The translations under genes were made by a program, and so were the position numbers. DNA of 64,000 bases from Nocardia albiluteola (lineage in GTDB: Bacteria > Actinomycetota > Actinomycetes > Mycobacteriales > Mycobacteriaceae). The notes beneath the pieces are model-generated. The model did no database searches. It had not been told where the DNA came from and saw nothing but the letters and a program-made list of their open reading frames with translations. Numbering within the stretch: position 1 is the first letter of the stretch; every line of letters begins with the position of its first letter. The DNA lies in NCBI RefSeq assembly GCF_018860155.1, contig NZ_JAHKNI010000005.1:248001-312000 (forward strand), given 5' to 3'. Below are positions 36,157 to 46,658 of the stretch, one piece after another.

Positions 36157-36909
36157 ATGGGTGTGCAGGAGCGGATCGTCGTTGACCGCGTTGTTCGCGG
36201 GTTCGGCGGGCAGCGGGTGCTGGATGGGATCGCGTTCGAGGTTCGGCGGCACGAGTTGCTGTGTGTTGTGGGGCAATCGGGGTGCGGGAAGACGACGCTG
36301 CTGCGGATCATCGCGGGACTGCTGCGTGCGGATGCAGGGGTGGTGCTGATCGACGGGGAGCCCGTCACCGCGCCGTCGGCGAAGATCGCGATGGTCTTTC
36401 AGCACTTCGGGCTGCTGCCCTGGCGGTCCGTGCGTGCGAATATCGAGTACGGACTGCGGAATCGGGGCGTACGCGATCGGGCGCGGGTAGATCGGCTGAT
36501 CGAGACGATCGGGTTGCAAGGTGCGGAAAGCCGCTACCCGCACCAGCTTTCGGGTGGCATGCAGCAGCGGGTCGGGTTGGCGCGGGCGCTGGCGGTGCAG
36601 CCGGAGGTGTTGCTGATGGACGAGCCGTTCGGGGCGCTCGACGCGATAACCCGGGAGCAGCTGCAGGACGAGCTGCTGGCGATCTGGGAGCGCGACGCCG
36701 ATCTCACCGGGGTGTTCATCACACACGATGTCGACGAGGCCATCCTGCTCGGGGATCGGATACTGGTGCTCGCGGCGGGCGGCGCCGCGCAGATCATCGA
36801 TGTACCGATCCCGCGCCCGCGCAGAGCGCAGGACGTGCGAGCGTATCCGGATTATGCTGAGCTCCAACACAAAATAAGGGGAGCGTTGCGGTTTGGACAG
36901 CCTGGATAG
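36157..36909 (+). CDS. ABC importer ATP-binding protein (nitrate/sulfonate/taurine type)
   Basis: 250 residues from ATG 36157. Walker A GQSGCGKTT, Q-loop FQHFGLLPW, signature LSGGMQQR, Walker B LLMDEPFGALD and switch His in THDVDEA are all intact. The sequence type is that of SsuB/TauB ATPases. It starts an operon of ATPase, permease, solute-binding lipoprotein and zinc alcohol dehydrogenase, each overlapping or within a few bases of the next. It energises import of a small organic substrate through the adjoining permease. Confidence 0.92.
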   Translation: MGVQERIVVDRVVRGFGGQRVLDGIAFEVRRHELLCVVGQSGCGKTTLLRIIAGLLRADAGVVLIDGEPVTAPSAKIAMVFQHFGLLPWRSVRANIEYGLRNRGVRDRARVDRLIETIGLQGAESRYPHQLSGGMQQRVGLARALAVQPEVLLMDEPFGALDAITREQLQDELLAIWERDADLTGVFITHDVDEAILLGDRILVLAAGGAAQIIDVPIPRPRRAQDVRAYPDYAELQHKIRGALRFGQPG

Positions 36910-37726
36910 CTCCCCGCTTGCCGCCACGACCGGTCGGCTGCCCCGGCTGCCGTGGTCGGTGCGGCGCGCTCTGCTGCGCGGCCTTTCCCTGCTCGTCGTG
37001 CTCGGCGTGTGGGAATGGTATGGGCGCCATACCAATCCGATTCTCTTCACGTACCCCACCGCGATCGTGCGGGCCGGCTGGGCGATGGCGTTCGGCCCGG
37101 CGCAGCTCGGCAAGCCGAGCCTGTGGGGCGCCCTGGGGCAGAGCCTGAACGTCTTCGCGTGGGGCCTGGGCCTGGCCATCGTGGCGGGTGTGGCCCTCGG
37201 CCTGGCGATGGGACGCAGCCGGGTGGTCGAGGCGCTGCTCGAGCTGCCGATGGACGCGCTCTACGCGACCCCGACGGTCGCGCTGGTTCCGGTGATCGTG
37301 CTCTGGGTCGGGTTCGGTACCACCGCCAAAATCGTTGTCGTCTTCCTGTTCTCGGTGTTCGCGATCGTCCTGAACACCGCCCGCGGCGTGCGCGAGGTCG
37401 ATCCGCAACTGCTCGAGGTGGCGCGCTCATACCTGGCCACCGAGCCGGGGCTGTGGCGGGACGTGCTGCTGCCCGCGGCGCTGCCCTACGTGATCACCGG
37501 CATCCGGTTGGCGGTGGGCCGGGCGCTGGTCGGCGTCGTGATCGCCGAATTCTATTCCGCGATATCGGGTCTCGGCTTCGTGATTGTCAGCTACGCCAAC
37601 ACGTTCCAGATCGCGCAGGTCTTCGTCCCGGTGGTGATCCTGATGCTGCTCGGTGTCACGTTCACCTGGGTGCTGCGACTGCTCGAGGCGCGGCTGGCGC
37701 CATGGAGATCGGAATCTGAGGGCTGA
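36893..37726 (+). CDS. ABC importer permease
   Basis: 277 residues from TTG 36893, overlapping the ATPase gene by 17 bases with GGGGAGCG upstream. Binding-protein-dependent transport permease of the SsuC/TauC type with about six membrane segments. The cytoplasmic coupling loop reads EVARSYLATEPGLWRDVLLP, followed by ALPYVITGIRLAVGRALVG. It forms the membrane channel with the neighbouring ATPase. Confidence 0.9.
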   Translation: MDSLDSSPLAATTGRLPRLPWSVRRALLRGLSLLVVLGVWEWYGRHTNPILFTYPTAIVRAGWAMAFGPAQLGKPSLWGALGQSLNVFAWGLGLAIVAGVALGLAMGRSRVVEALLELPMDALYATPTVALVPVIVLWVGFGTTAKIVVVFLFSVFAIVLNTARGVREVDPQLLEVARSYLATEPGLWRDVLLPAALPYVITGIRLAVGRALVGVVIAEFYSAISGLGFVIVSYANTFQIAQVFVPVVILMLLGVTFTWVLRLLEARLAPWRSESEG

Positions 37727-37731
37727 AATAC

Positions 37732-38766
37732 ATGAAACGACATGTCCTTTCGGTGGTCGCGGTGGTCGGTGTGCTGCTGGCCGGTTGCGCGAGCACTCCG
37801 CGGCCGGCGAATGCACCGCAGGGCCCGACAACCATCAAGATCTCCCTGCCCGGGCTGAAGCCCGCCTTCGCGCAGTCCGACATCGCGGTCGCCCAGGCGA
37901 ACGGCTTCTTCGCCCAGCAGCAGTTGACCGTTCAGGTGCAGGGCCTGTCCGCGGGCACCGCGACGCTGCAGTCCGTCATCGCGGGGGATTCGGATATCGG
38001 CGGGTCGAGCGTGGAGCCGGTGCTGGGCACGGCTGCCGCCGCCGGGCTGGTGGTCATCGGTTCGTATGCCGATCGGCTGCCGGTCGTGCTCGAAACCCCG
38101 TCCGCCATAGCTGATCCGGGCGATCTGAAGGGCAAGAACCTCGGCATCCAGTCGGTCGGCGCGTTCCGGGAGATCATGACCCGTGCGGTGTATCAGTCGG
38201 CGCATCTGACGCCGGGCGATGTGCACTACGTGAGCGTGGCCGATACCGGATACGTGGGCTACCTGCTCACCCACAAGATCGATTCCGCTGTCCTGCAACA
38301 GGAACAGTCGATCGACGCCGAAGCGCGGGACTCGGGATTGCACGCGCTCACCGACCTCTACCAGCTGTGGCCGGACTACATCTACGGAACCTATTTCGTG
38401 AAGTCGAGCTGGCTCGCGTCGCATCGGGACGTCGCCATCCGCTTCCTGACCGCGATCACGCAGGCACACCGGTTCATCTACGGCCACCGCGCCATCGTCG
38501 TGCCGCAGATCGCCACCGCGACAGGCTATCCCGCCGCCGAGATCGACAAGACATACACCCGGCTCGTCGAGCAGAACGGCGTGTTCCCCGTCAACCAGGG
38601 CCTGGATCCCGAGCGGTTCACTTTCACCCTCGCATGCATGCGGCAGATCGGCGGGCTGTTGCCCAACGGCCTGCCGGACCTGGACAGGGTGATCGACAGA
38701 AGTCTGATGGACACGGTCGTCACCCACCTCGGTGGCCCGTTGACAGGGGATTCGCGATGGCATTGA
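37732..38766 (+). CDS. ABC importer solute-binding lipoprotein (NMT1/THI5-like)
   Basis: 344 residues. Signal MKRHVLSVVAVVGVLLAGC with the lipobox LLAGC at residues 15-19. The mature part is of the NMT1/SsuA-like fold: KISLPGLKPAFAQSDIAVA, GGSSVEPVLG, DLKGKNLGIQSVGAFRE and VAIRFLTAITQAHRFI. It captures substrate outside the membrane for the adjoining permease. NMT1-type ligands include sulfonates, pyrimidine precursors, aromatic acids and amides, so the ligand is open. The stop overlaps the dehydrogenase start by ten bases. Confidence 0.9.
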   Translation: MKRHVLSVVAVVGVLLAGCASTPRPANAPQGPTTIKISLPGLKPAFAQSDIAVAQANGFFAQQQLTVQVQGLSAGTATLQSVIAGDSDIGGSSVEPVLGTAAAAGLVVIGSYADRLPVVLETPSAIADPGDLKGKNLGIQSVGAFREIMTRAVYQSAHLTPGDVHYVSVADTGYVGYLLTHKIDSAVLQQEQSIDAEARDSGLHALTDLYQLWPDYIYGTYFVKSSWLASHRDVAIRFLTAITQAHRFIYGHRAIVVPQIATATGYPAAEIDKTYTRLVEQNGVFPVNQGLDPERFTFTLACMRQIGGLLPNGLPDLDRVIDRSLMDTVVTHLGGPLTGDSRWH

Positions 38767-39845
38767 CGCACACCGTTCCTCGCACCATGCGCTCGGCGGT
38801 CATCTTCGGCCCGAGCGAGCTGCGCGTAATCGAGAAGCCGGTGCCGGAGCCGGGCCCGGGAGAGGTGCTGCTGCGCGTCGAGGCCGCATCGCTCTGCGGC
38901 ACGGACCTGAAAATCCGTGCGGGGTCGTTCTTTCCGTCGCAGCCCGAGCCCGGGACGTTCACGCCGGGGCACGAGTACGCGGGCACGGTCGTCGCGGTGG
39001 GGCCGACGGTCGTGGAGTTCGTTCCCGGGGACCGGGTGGTCGTCGAGGCGCATCGCGGCTGCATGCGCTGCGAGAACTGCGTGCGCGGGCGGTACACATC
39101 CTGTCTCAACTACGGCCGCGCCGATCTGGGGCACCGCGCGATGGGGATGTCGGTCGACGGCGGGTTCGCCGAATACGTGGTCAACCACGTGTCCACGCTC
39201 TATCGGCTGCCGGACGCGGTGAGCTTCGAGGAGGCGGTGATGATCACCACCGCGGGCACCTCCATGTACGCCATCGACACCATGGGCGGGCTGGTGGCCG
39301 GGGACACCGTCGCGGTGATCGGCCCCGGACCGGTCGGGCTGACCGCGGTGCAGCTGCTGAAGGCGATGGGGGCGGCACGGGTGATCCTCACCGGCACGCG
39401 CGCCTCGCGCCTGCGACTCGGTAGCGAGCTGGGGGCGGACGTCGTCGTGGACGCGGGCGAGACCGACCCGGTCGCCGCAGTGCTGGAGGCGACCGGCGGG
39501 CTCGGCGTCGACGCGGTGCTCGAGTGCTCGGGTGCGAACGAGACTGTGGACCAGGCGATCCGGATGTGCAAACCGGCCGGGCGCATCGTGCTCGTGGGCT
39601 ACTTCCACGGCCCGGTGACGGCCGATCTGAACCGTGCGGTGAAGACGGGGCTGACCCTGTTCACCATTCGCGGCGAGGGCAACCGCGCGGTGGGCCGCGC
39701 GGTGACGATGGCCGAGCGCGGACTGCTGCGGACCGCTCCGCTGATCACGCACCGCTTCCCACTCGACGACATTGCCGAGGCGTTCGACACCGTCGAGCAG
39801 CGACGCGACGACGCGGTCAAGGTGGTGCTGGGCATCGCATCGTAG
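38757..39845 (+). CDS. Zinc-dependent alcohol dehydrogenase (MDR family)
   Basis: 362 residues from ATG 38757. Catalytic zinc site: Cys in SLCGTDLKIRAG and His-Glu in GHEYAG. Structural zinc: the four cysteines of CMRCENCVRGRYTSC. NAD-binding GPGPVGLTAVQLLKAMG is near residue 190. It resembles sorbitol/galactitol-phosphate-type dehydrogenases. Overlap with the solute-binding gene means it is translated with the importer, so it probably oxidises the imported compound or a derivative. Confidence 0.9.
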   Translation: MALTHTVPRTMRSAVIFGPSELRVIEKPVPEPGPGEVLLRVEAASLCGTDLKIRAGSFFPSQPEPGTFTPGHEYAGTVVAVGPTVVEFVPGDRVVVEAHRGCMRCENCVRGRYTSCLNYGRADLGHRAMGMSVDGGFAEYVVNHVSTLYRLPDAVSFEEAVMITTAGTSMYAIDTMGGLVAGDTVAVIGPGPVGLTAVQLLKAMGAARVILTGTRASRLRLGSELGADVVVDAGETDPVAAVLEATGGLGVDAVLECSGANETVDQAIRMCKPAGRIVLVGYFHGPVTADLNRAVKTGLTLFTIRGEGNRAVGRAVTMAERGLLRTAPLITHRFPLDDIAEAFDTVEQRRDDAVKVVLGIAS

Positions 39846-39934
39846 CTCTGTCGCTGTCCGCGGCGGCCCAGATCTTCCTGGCGCACACCGAGATCCACAT
39901 CCTCGCACCGCGTGGTCTGCGCCGAAAGTGGGTG

Positions 39935-39964
39935 TGGACAGGCGTACGTGCGAGCTGCTAGATT
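39935..39964 (+). promoter_or_regulatory. Likely sigma-70-type promoter
   Basis: TGGACA (39935-39940) and TAGATT (39959-39964) are separated by 18 bases. They match the -35 consensus at five and the -10 at four of six positions. It lies upstream of a short ORF with an excellent ribosome site and of the hydrolase gene. Confidence 0.45.
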
Positions 39965-40001
39965 CCTTCGCGCCGTGAAATCACAGTAGGAGGTGAGACC
40001 C

Positions 40002-40055
40002 ATGAACGCTGTAACCCCGTGGGTGCTCCGTGACGTGTTCGCGGTTGTCGGTTGA
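40002..40055 (+). CDS. 17-residue leader-type ORF
   Basis: ATG 40002 is preceded by AGGAGGTGA, a near-perfect Shine-Dalgarno match eight bases away and the strongest in this stretch. It encodes MNAVTPWVLRDVFAVVG and stops at 40055. The hydrolase start follows 54 bases later in a region with a weaker ribosome site (GAAAGG). It could be a regulatory leader peptide, a small protein or the stub of a deleted gene. Codon use is ordinary and no homolog is recognised. Confidence 0.35.
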   Translation: MNAVTPWVLRDVFAVVG

Positions 40056-40108
40056 TATAGATGTCGCCGGGAGTGCCTGAGTAGCAAGGCAATCCGAAAG
40101 GCATCATC

Positions 40109-40864
40109 ATGCATCTTATTTCTGAGACATCGTCCGACGGTGTCATCGAACGTACCTTCGCCATCGACGACGTGACCGGTGTGCTCTGGTCGCCGGAATC
40201 CGGGCCGCACGGCGCGCCCCTGGTCCTGATGGGCCACCCCGGCGGCCTGCACAAGAAGGCGCGGGGACTGGTGGCTCGTGCCCATCGCGCGGTGACCGTC
40301 GACGGCTACACCGTCGCCTCCATCGACGCGCCCGGACACGGCGATCGGCCCCGTAACGCGCAGGACCAGCACTGGGTTGCCGACATGCTGGAGGCACGGG
40401 CGGCGGGCCGGCCGCTCGGCCCGATCCTCGCCGAGTACAACGGCTCCCTGGCCGAGCGCGCGGTGCCGGAATGGCGTGCGGTCATCGACGAGCTGCAGGC
40501 ACTGCCGGAGATCGGGGCCGACGCGCCGATCGGCTACACCGGCATGACGCTCGCCAGCGCGATCGGGCTGCCGCTGGTGGCGGTCGAACCGCGCATCACC
40601 GCGGCGATCTTCGGCGGGGTCTTCACGTATCCCGCCCTGATCGAGGCGGCGAAACAGGTGACCATTCCGATCGAATTCCTGCTCCCGTGGGACGATGCGG
40701 AGATCCCCCGGCAGCACGGGCTCGATCTGTTCGACGCCTTCGCCTCCACGGAGAAGGTGTTGCACGCGTTCCCCGGCGGGCATCACGAGGTGCCCGAGTA
40801 CATGGGTGACAACTCGGGTCGGCTGTTCGCCCGGCATTTGGGCCGGGGCGTGGTTCCGGCCTGA
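40109..40864 (+). CDS. Alpha/beta hydrolase with unusual nucleophile elbow
   Basis: 251 residues from ATG 40109. Dienelactone-hydrolase-like fold: MGHPGGLHK (oxyanion region), SIDAPGHGDRP, the elbow GYTGMTLAS, EFLLPWDDAEIP (acid strand) and the closing His in FPGGHHEVPE. Relatives have GxSxG at the elbow; here the nucleophile position is Thr in G-M-T-L-A. This could be a weak hydrolase or a non-catalytic member. A candidate leader ORF and promoter precede it, and a very strong hairpin follows the stop. Confidence 0.8.
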   Translation: MHLISETSSDGVIERTFAIDDVTGVLWSPESGPHGAPLVLMGHPGGLHKKARGLVARAHRAVTVDGYTVASIDAPGHGDRPRNAQDQHWVADMLEARAAGRPLGPILAEYNGSLAERAVPEWRAVIDELQALPEIGADAPIGYTGMTLASAIGLPLVAVEPRITAAIFGGVFTYPALIEAAKQVTIPIEFLLPWDDAEIPRQHGLDLFDAFASTEKVLHAFPGGHHEVPEYMGDNSGRLFARHLGRGVVPA

Positions 40865-40880
40865 CGCGACCGGTGCCGGC

Positions 40881-40931
40881 GGCCGCCCGGGCACGCCGGC
40901 GCCCCTCGGGGGGCGACGTGCCCGGGCGGCC
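40881..40931. terminator. Long-stem terminator after the hydrolase gene
   Basis: Perfect 15-base arms GGCCGCCCGGGCACG (40881-40895) and CGTGCCCGGGCGGCC (40917-40931). The 21-base loop itself contains GCCCC and GGGGC, which can pair to form a nested hairpin. The remainder to 41207 (276 bases) shows no gene. Confidence 0.8.
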
Positions 40932-41207
40932 TGAAATCGGAATTAACGGACAGTCGGTTTCGGTGCGGTGGAGTGCTCGGAAACCGCCCGCACACAGCGG
41001 GTTTGCGACCCGCCGGGCGACACGCAAATCGAGGCCGTGAATTTACATGCCACCTGCGGCGCGGTCGGCCGGTGTTCCGTTATCGTTCACTTCACTATTC
41101 AATGCTGCTGCTGGCGTGCCAGGGCTGGTTCGTCGACCCGGGCACGGTCCGGTGCGGCGTTACCTGTCCGATGCGGGCCGGAGACCGTCCGAAAGAATGA
41201 GGGAAAC

Positions 41208-41876
41208 GTGCCTGCACTCGTTGCTCTCACCGGTCGCCTGGTGCGACTGGAACCCCTTGCGCCGCACCATGTTGCGGGTTTGGCCGCCGCGGGCGCCGAG
41301 AATCGCGAGGCATTCGCCTACACACCCGTGCCGCACGGGCTGGAGGAGGCCGCCGACTACGTCGCCCAGGCCGTGGCCGCGCACGTCGCGGGCACCGGGC
41401 TGGCGTTCGCGGTCGTCGCCACCGCCGACGGCGGCGTGCTGGGCTCGACCAGATTCACCCGCTTCGACTACTGGCAGGGGCCCATGGTGTGGCCGATCGT
41501 GCACGGGCGGCCGACCGGGGATCCGCTGCTGGCCATTCCGGACGCCGCGGAGATCGGCAACACCTGGCTCTCGGCGCGGGCGCGCGGTACCGGGATCAAC
41601 CTGGAATCCAAGCTGCTGCTGCTTTCCCATGCCTTCGAGGTGTGGGGGGTGCGCCGCATCGCGCTGCGGGCGGATGTGCGGAATACCCGCTCCCGCACCG
41701 CGATCGAGCGCATGGGCGCCACCAGCGATGGTGTGCGGCGGGCGCACTCGCGCGGCATGGACGGCGAGGTTCGCAGCACCGCGTTCTATTCGATCCTGCA
41801 CGACGAGTGGCCGGCGGTGCGCAACACCATCACGCGCGAACTCGGCGCCGGGAGCGAGCCGTTGCTCAACGCGTAA
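41208..41876 (+). CDS. GNAT-family N-acetyltransferase
   Basis: 222 residues from GTG 41208 with GAGGG upstream. RimJ/RimL-like GNAT: LTGRLVRLEPLAPHH at the N-terminus, VLGSTRFTRFDYW, AEIGNTWLSARARGTGINLE as the acetyl-CoA loop and RIALRADVRNTRSRTAIERM near the end. These enzymes acetylate N-terminal alpha-amines or small molecules. It converges on the osmoprotectant operon with only 12 bases between the stops. Confidence 0.88.
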   Translation: MPALVALTGRLVRLEPLAPHHVAGLAAAGAENREAFAYTPVPHGLEEAADYVAQAVAAHVAGTGLAFAVVATADGGVLGSTRFTRFDYWQGPMVWPIVHGRPTGDPLLAIPDAAEIGNTWLSARARGTGINLESKLLLLSHAFEVWGVRRIALRADVRNTRSRTAIERMGATSDGVRRAHSRGMDGEVRSTAFYSILHDEWPAVRNTITRELGAGSEPLLNA

Positions 41877-41888
41877 GCTGCGCTCTCG

Positions 41889-42923
41889 TCATTTCGCCGT
41901 GACGAATCCCTGTGAGACCATCCAGTCGCGCGCGACGGTGGCGGGCTCACGGCCCTGGAGGTCGACCAGGCCGTTGAGCCCGGTGATCGTATCGTTGGTC
42001 AGCACCTTCGATATCGGTGCCAGCACCTGGGCGATCTGGGGATGCGCGTCGGCGAACGACTTGCGCATCACCAGTGCCGCATTGTATTTCGGGAAGAAGC
42101 CGAGATCGTCGTCGAGGAGCTTCAGGTGCAGCGCCTTGATGCGGCCGTCGGTGGTGTCCACCGAACCGAACTCGCAGGTGTTGTTCGCCGTCGCCGGATA
42201 CACCAGTGCGTCCTGCATGATCTTCTTGTTCACCTTGCCGAGATCCATGCCGTACTTGTGCGCCATGCCGGGGAATCCGTCCTGGCGCACACTGAATTCC
42301 GTGCCCAGGCAGGTCGCGCCGACGCTCGGGTCGGTGTTCACCAGCCGCGCGTAATCCGACAGTGTGGTGGCGCCGGACTTCTGCGCGGCCGCGGAATTGC
42401 TCACCATGGCGTAGGTGTTGTTCATCGGCGCCAGGTCGGTCCACACCATCCCGTTCTTCGCCAGATCCTGGGCGCGCACCGCCTCGAACTGCTGCTGCGA
42501 GTCGGGGATCGGCTGCTCGTTGCCGAGATAGTTGATCCAGCCGGTGCCGGTGTAGTCGTAGGCGATGTCGACCTGTCCGTGCAGCTGGGCATCGCGCAGG
42601 CTGTTGGACCCGGTGATGTCGGTCAGGTCGCGCACCTGCGCCCCGGCCGCGGTCAGGGCGAATTCGATGATGTAGCCGAGGATCAGTTGTTCGGTGAAGT
42701 CCTTGGACCCCACGATGATCTGGACGCCCTTCAGCTCCGGCACCGGCTCGATGGAGCCCGGCCCGACCTGCAACGGGACGGCGCCACCGGCCTCCAGTCC
42801 ACACGCGCTGACCAGCACCAGGCATAGCGCCGTTGCGGCGACGCTCAGCAATGCCCGCAGTGCGGCGGATCGCGCAGTGCGTCCCGACCGGCACGGAGTG
42901 TGGACGGTTGTGGTGAGTGACAT
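41889..42923 (-). CDS. Osmoprotectant-binding lipoprotein (OpuC type)
   Basis: 344 residues from ATG 42923. The signal peptide ends in the lipobox LVSAC. The mature part is the OpuAC glycine-betaine/choline-binding fold: IIVGSKDFTEQLILGYI, LTDITGSNSLRDAQLHGQVD, YDYTGTGWINYLG and KYNAALVMRKSFAD. It binds betaine-type or carnitine-like compounds outside the cell. Last gene of a four-gene minus-strand operon, 23 bases after the second permease. Confidence 0.93.
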   Translation of the reverse strand: MSLTTTVHTPCRSGRTARSAALRALLSVAATALCLVLVSACGLEAGGAVPLQVGPGSIEPVPELKGVQIIVGSKDFTEQLILGYIIEFALTAAGAQVRDLTDITGSNSLRDAQLHGQVDIAYDYTGTGWINYLGNEQPIPDSQQQFEAVRAQDLAKNGMVWTDLAPMNNTYAMVSNSAAAQKSGATTLSDYARLVNTDPSVGATCLGTEFSVRQDGFPGMAHKYGMDLGKVNKKIMQDALVYPATANNTCEFGSVDTTDGRIKALHLKLLDDDLGFFPKYNAALVMRKSFADAHPQIAQVLAPISKVLTNDTITGLNGLVDLQGREPATVARDWMVSQGFVTAK

Positions 42924-42946
42924 TTCGGCCCTCGCCGCCCGCGCGC

Positions 42947-43701
42947 TCACCGCAGCCCCCGGGGTCCGAGGAACTGCTCGGCGAGCGCGCCGAGCCAGTC
43001 GACCAGCAGCGCCAGCGCGACCGCGAGCAGCGCGCCGACCCACAGGGTCACGTTGTCGCGCAGCTTGTATCCGGTGTCGATCAGGATACCGAGCCCGCCC
43101 GCGCTGACCAGGAACGACAGCGTGGCCGTGCCCACCGCCAGCACCAGCGAGGTGCGCAGCCCGGCCAGGATGTACGGCACTGCGAGCGGAAATTCGATGC
43201 GCCGCAACACCGCTGCCGCCGACATTCCCTGCCCGCGACCCGCGTCGACCAGTGCCGGATCGACCTGGTCGTAGCCCAGGATCGTATTGCGCAGCACAGG
43301 GAGCAGCGCATAGAACGCGATCGGCGCGACCCCGACCCAGAATCCGGTCTGCTCGGTGAGCAGGTAGTACAGCACGATCAGCCCGATCGCGGGCGCCGCG
43401 GCCCCGACATTGGCGATGCCGACGAAAACCGGTGCGAGCCTGCGATATCCGGGCCGGGTGAGCAGCGTGCCGAGCGGCACCGCGATGACGACAACGATCA
43501 CCACGACCGTGAGCGTGATCAGGACGTGCTGGCGGACGACGGTCAGGATGTTGGCGCCGGTGATGCTCGCCTGCTGCGTCACCGTGAGCTTCCGGTCGAA
43601 CGCCCACAGCAGCACGCCGACGGCCAGCGCGAGCGCCAGGATCGGTTGCGCCGCCAGTCGGATGAGCTCCGCCCGCCGCTCGGGGCGTCGATCGACCGGG
43701 C

Positions 43702-43705
<4 letters not shown>
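42947..43705 (-). CDS. Osmoprotectant ABC permease
   Basis: 252 residues from GTG 43705, overlapping the ATPase stop (GTGA). About six membrane segments and the permease signature LVDAGRGQGMSAAAVLRRIE followed by FPLAVPYILAGLR. It is paired with the other permease of the operon to make a heterodimeric channel, as in OpuCB/OpuCD. Confidence 0.92.
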
Positions 43706-45265
<1,560 letters not shown>

Positions 45266-45273
<8 letters not shown>

Positions 45274-46003
45274 GGATTCCCCTCGGTGTGGTGAGGCGGC
45301 CGATGAGGGCGAGCAGCGCATCCAGCAGCAGCGCCAGCACGATGATGGACACCGTGCCGGTCAGGGCCATCGGTACCGCGGTCGGGCTGCCGAGGCGGGC
45401 CAGGCCCGAGAAGATGATGTTGCCCAGGCCCGGGCCCTTGGCGTAGGCGGCCATGGCCAGGATGCCCATCGACATCATCGTGCTGACTCGCATGCCCGCC
45501 AGGATCGCGGGCCAGGCCAGGGGCAGTTCGATGCCGGTCAGCACGCGCAGCCGGTCCATGCCGACCCCGCGCGCCGCATCGGAGACCGCCGGGTCGACCT
45601 CGGCCAGCCCCACGATCGTATTGCGCAGAATCGGCAGCAGCGCGTACAGCACCAGCGCGGTCACCGTGGGGCGCACGCCCAGGCCCAGCACCGGAATGAG
45701 CAGGCCCAGCAGCGCGAACGACGGCACCGTGAGGATGATGCTGGCCGCCGCGGTGGCCAGCGCCGAGCCCCACGGGCTGCGGTGCACGGCGATGCCGATC
45801 AGCACCGCGACCACGGTGGCGATGAGCACCGACTGCACGACGGCGGAGACGTGCAGATAGGAATCGGTCAGCAACTGGGTGTGATGATCGACGACGTAAG
45901 TCCACAGCGCGTGCAGGATGTCACCCCTTCCGATGGCCGGGTGTCCGCGGTGAGAGTGTATCCACCGGTTTGCCGGATAAGCGGGATTTCGGTGGTCTTT
46001 CAC
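45266..46003 (-). CDS. Osmoprotectant ABC permease (first gene of operon)
   Basis: About 246 residues from GTG 46003. The real start is unsure: similarity to relatives begins near 45916, just after an AAGGGG ribosome site followed by a CTG codon, and TTG 46018 is also possible. Membrane segments include SVLIATVVAVLIGIAVH, ILTVPSFALLGLLIPVLG and SIIVLALLLDALLALI. The coupling-loop signature is SDAARGVGMDRLRVLTGIE. It is translationally coupled to the ATPase. Together the operon encodes an uptake system for compatible solutes under osmotic stress. Confidence 0.9.
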
Positions 46004-46658
46004 GGGGCAGGGCGCCAATTGGCCGGTGCTACCGGGGATTCCGCGGCTTCATAGCGAAACATGGCGTAACTGAGCCACATTCGTTCCTCGCGTGTGGGAC
46101 GGTCGCCCACTGGGTAAGGCAGTGCCGGTCCGGGCAGGGCCTGCCACGGGAATCTGCCGCGCTACCCGTTCGGCGACGGCATCAGGTGCCCGCGCGGACG
46201 TCTCGACGGCGACCGCCCGCATGGCATCGACTCGCCCACAGTGAGAATTCACCGTTCCGCGCGGGCCCACCGGCCGGGTAATGTCTTCTTCGGTCAGCTG
46301 TGAATATGCTCTTAAAAGGTGAATTCTGACCACTCGGGGGAGGTATCCGCGTGTGCCTGGCCCTACTATGGACCCGGCGGTGCCCGGCAGCGCCGTCGTC
46401 GCGGTCCCTGTCCTGCTGCCCCCTCATCGGCAGGACGGGGACCTGCAACTCGGGGCGGTACTGAATGCCATCGTGGGCCGGCCGCTCCCTCCCGTACTTT
46501 GCGAGGTGCGTCACTCTCCGTCGCTCGCCGTGAGATCGAGCCCCAGCCGTCTCCGTCGACCCGTTGTATTCGGATGGACAACTGGACGGTAGGTACGCTC
46601 AGGCGTGGGATTGCGAACGGCAGGCGCACCATCCGGCACAGCGAGGTTTCGGTAATAC
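46004..46658. other. About 650-base divergent intergenic region
   Basis: No convincing gene. Frames of 90-126 codons exist on both strands but have no ribosome site or protein-like composition. It should hold the promoters of the OpuC operon and of the gene at 46659. The only clear structure is the inverted repeat at 46241-46330. Confidence 0.55.
46241..46330. promoter_or_regulatory. Inverted pair of GTGAATTCAC-like boxes
   Basis: GTGAGAATTCACC (46241-46253) and GGTGAATTCTGAC (46318-46330) are inverted copies matching at 12 of 13 positions, 64 bases apart. Each is itself nearly palindromic around AATT. They lie between two divergent transcription units, so they may be paired operators. Confidence 0.45.

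Noticed and set aside
35275..37179. Very long minus-strand frame opposite the TetR and ABC genes
   Set aside because: It is the mirror of well-supported plus-strand genes in high-GC DNA; its protein is Arg/His/Gln-rich without motifs.
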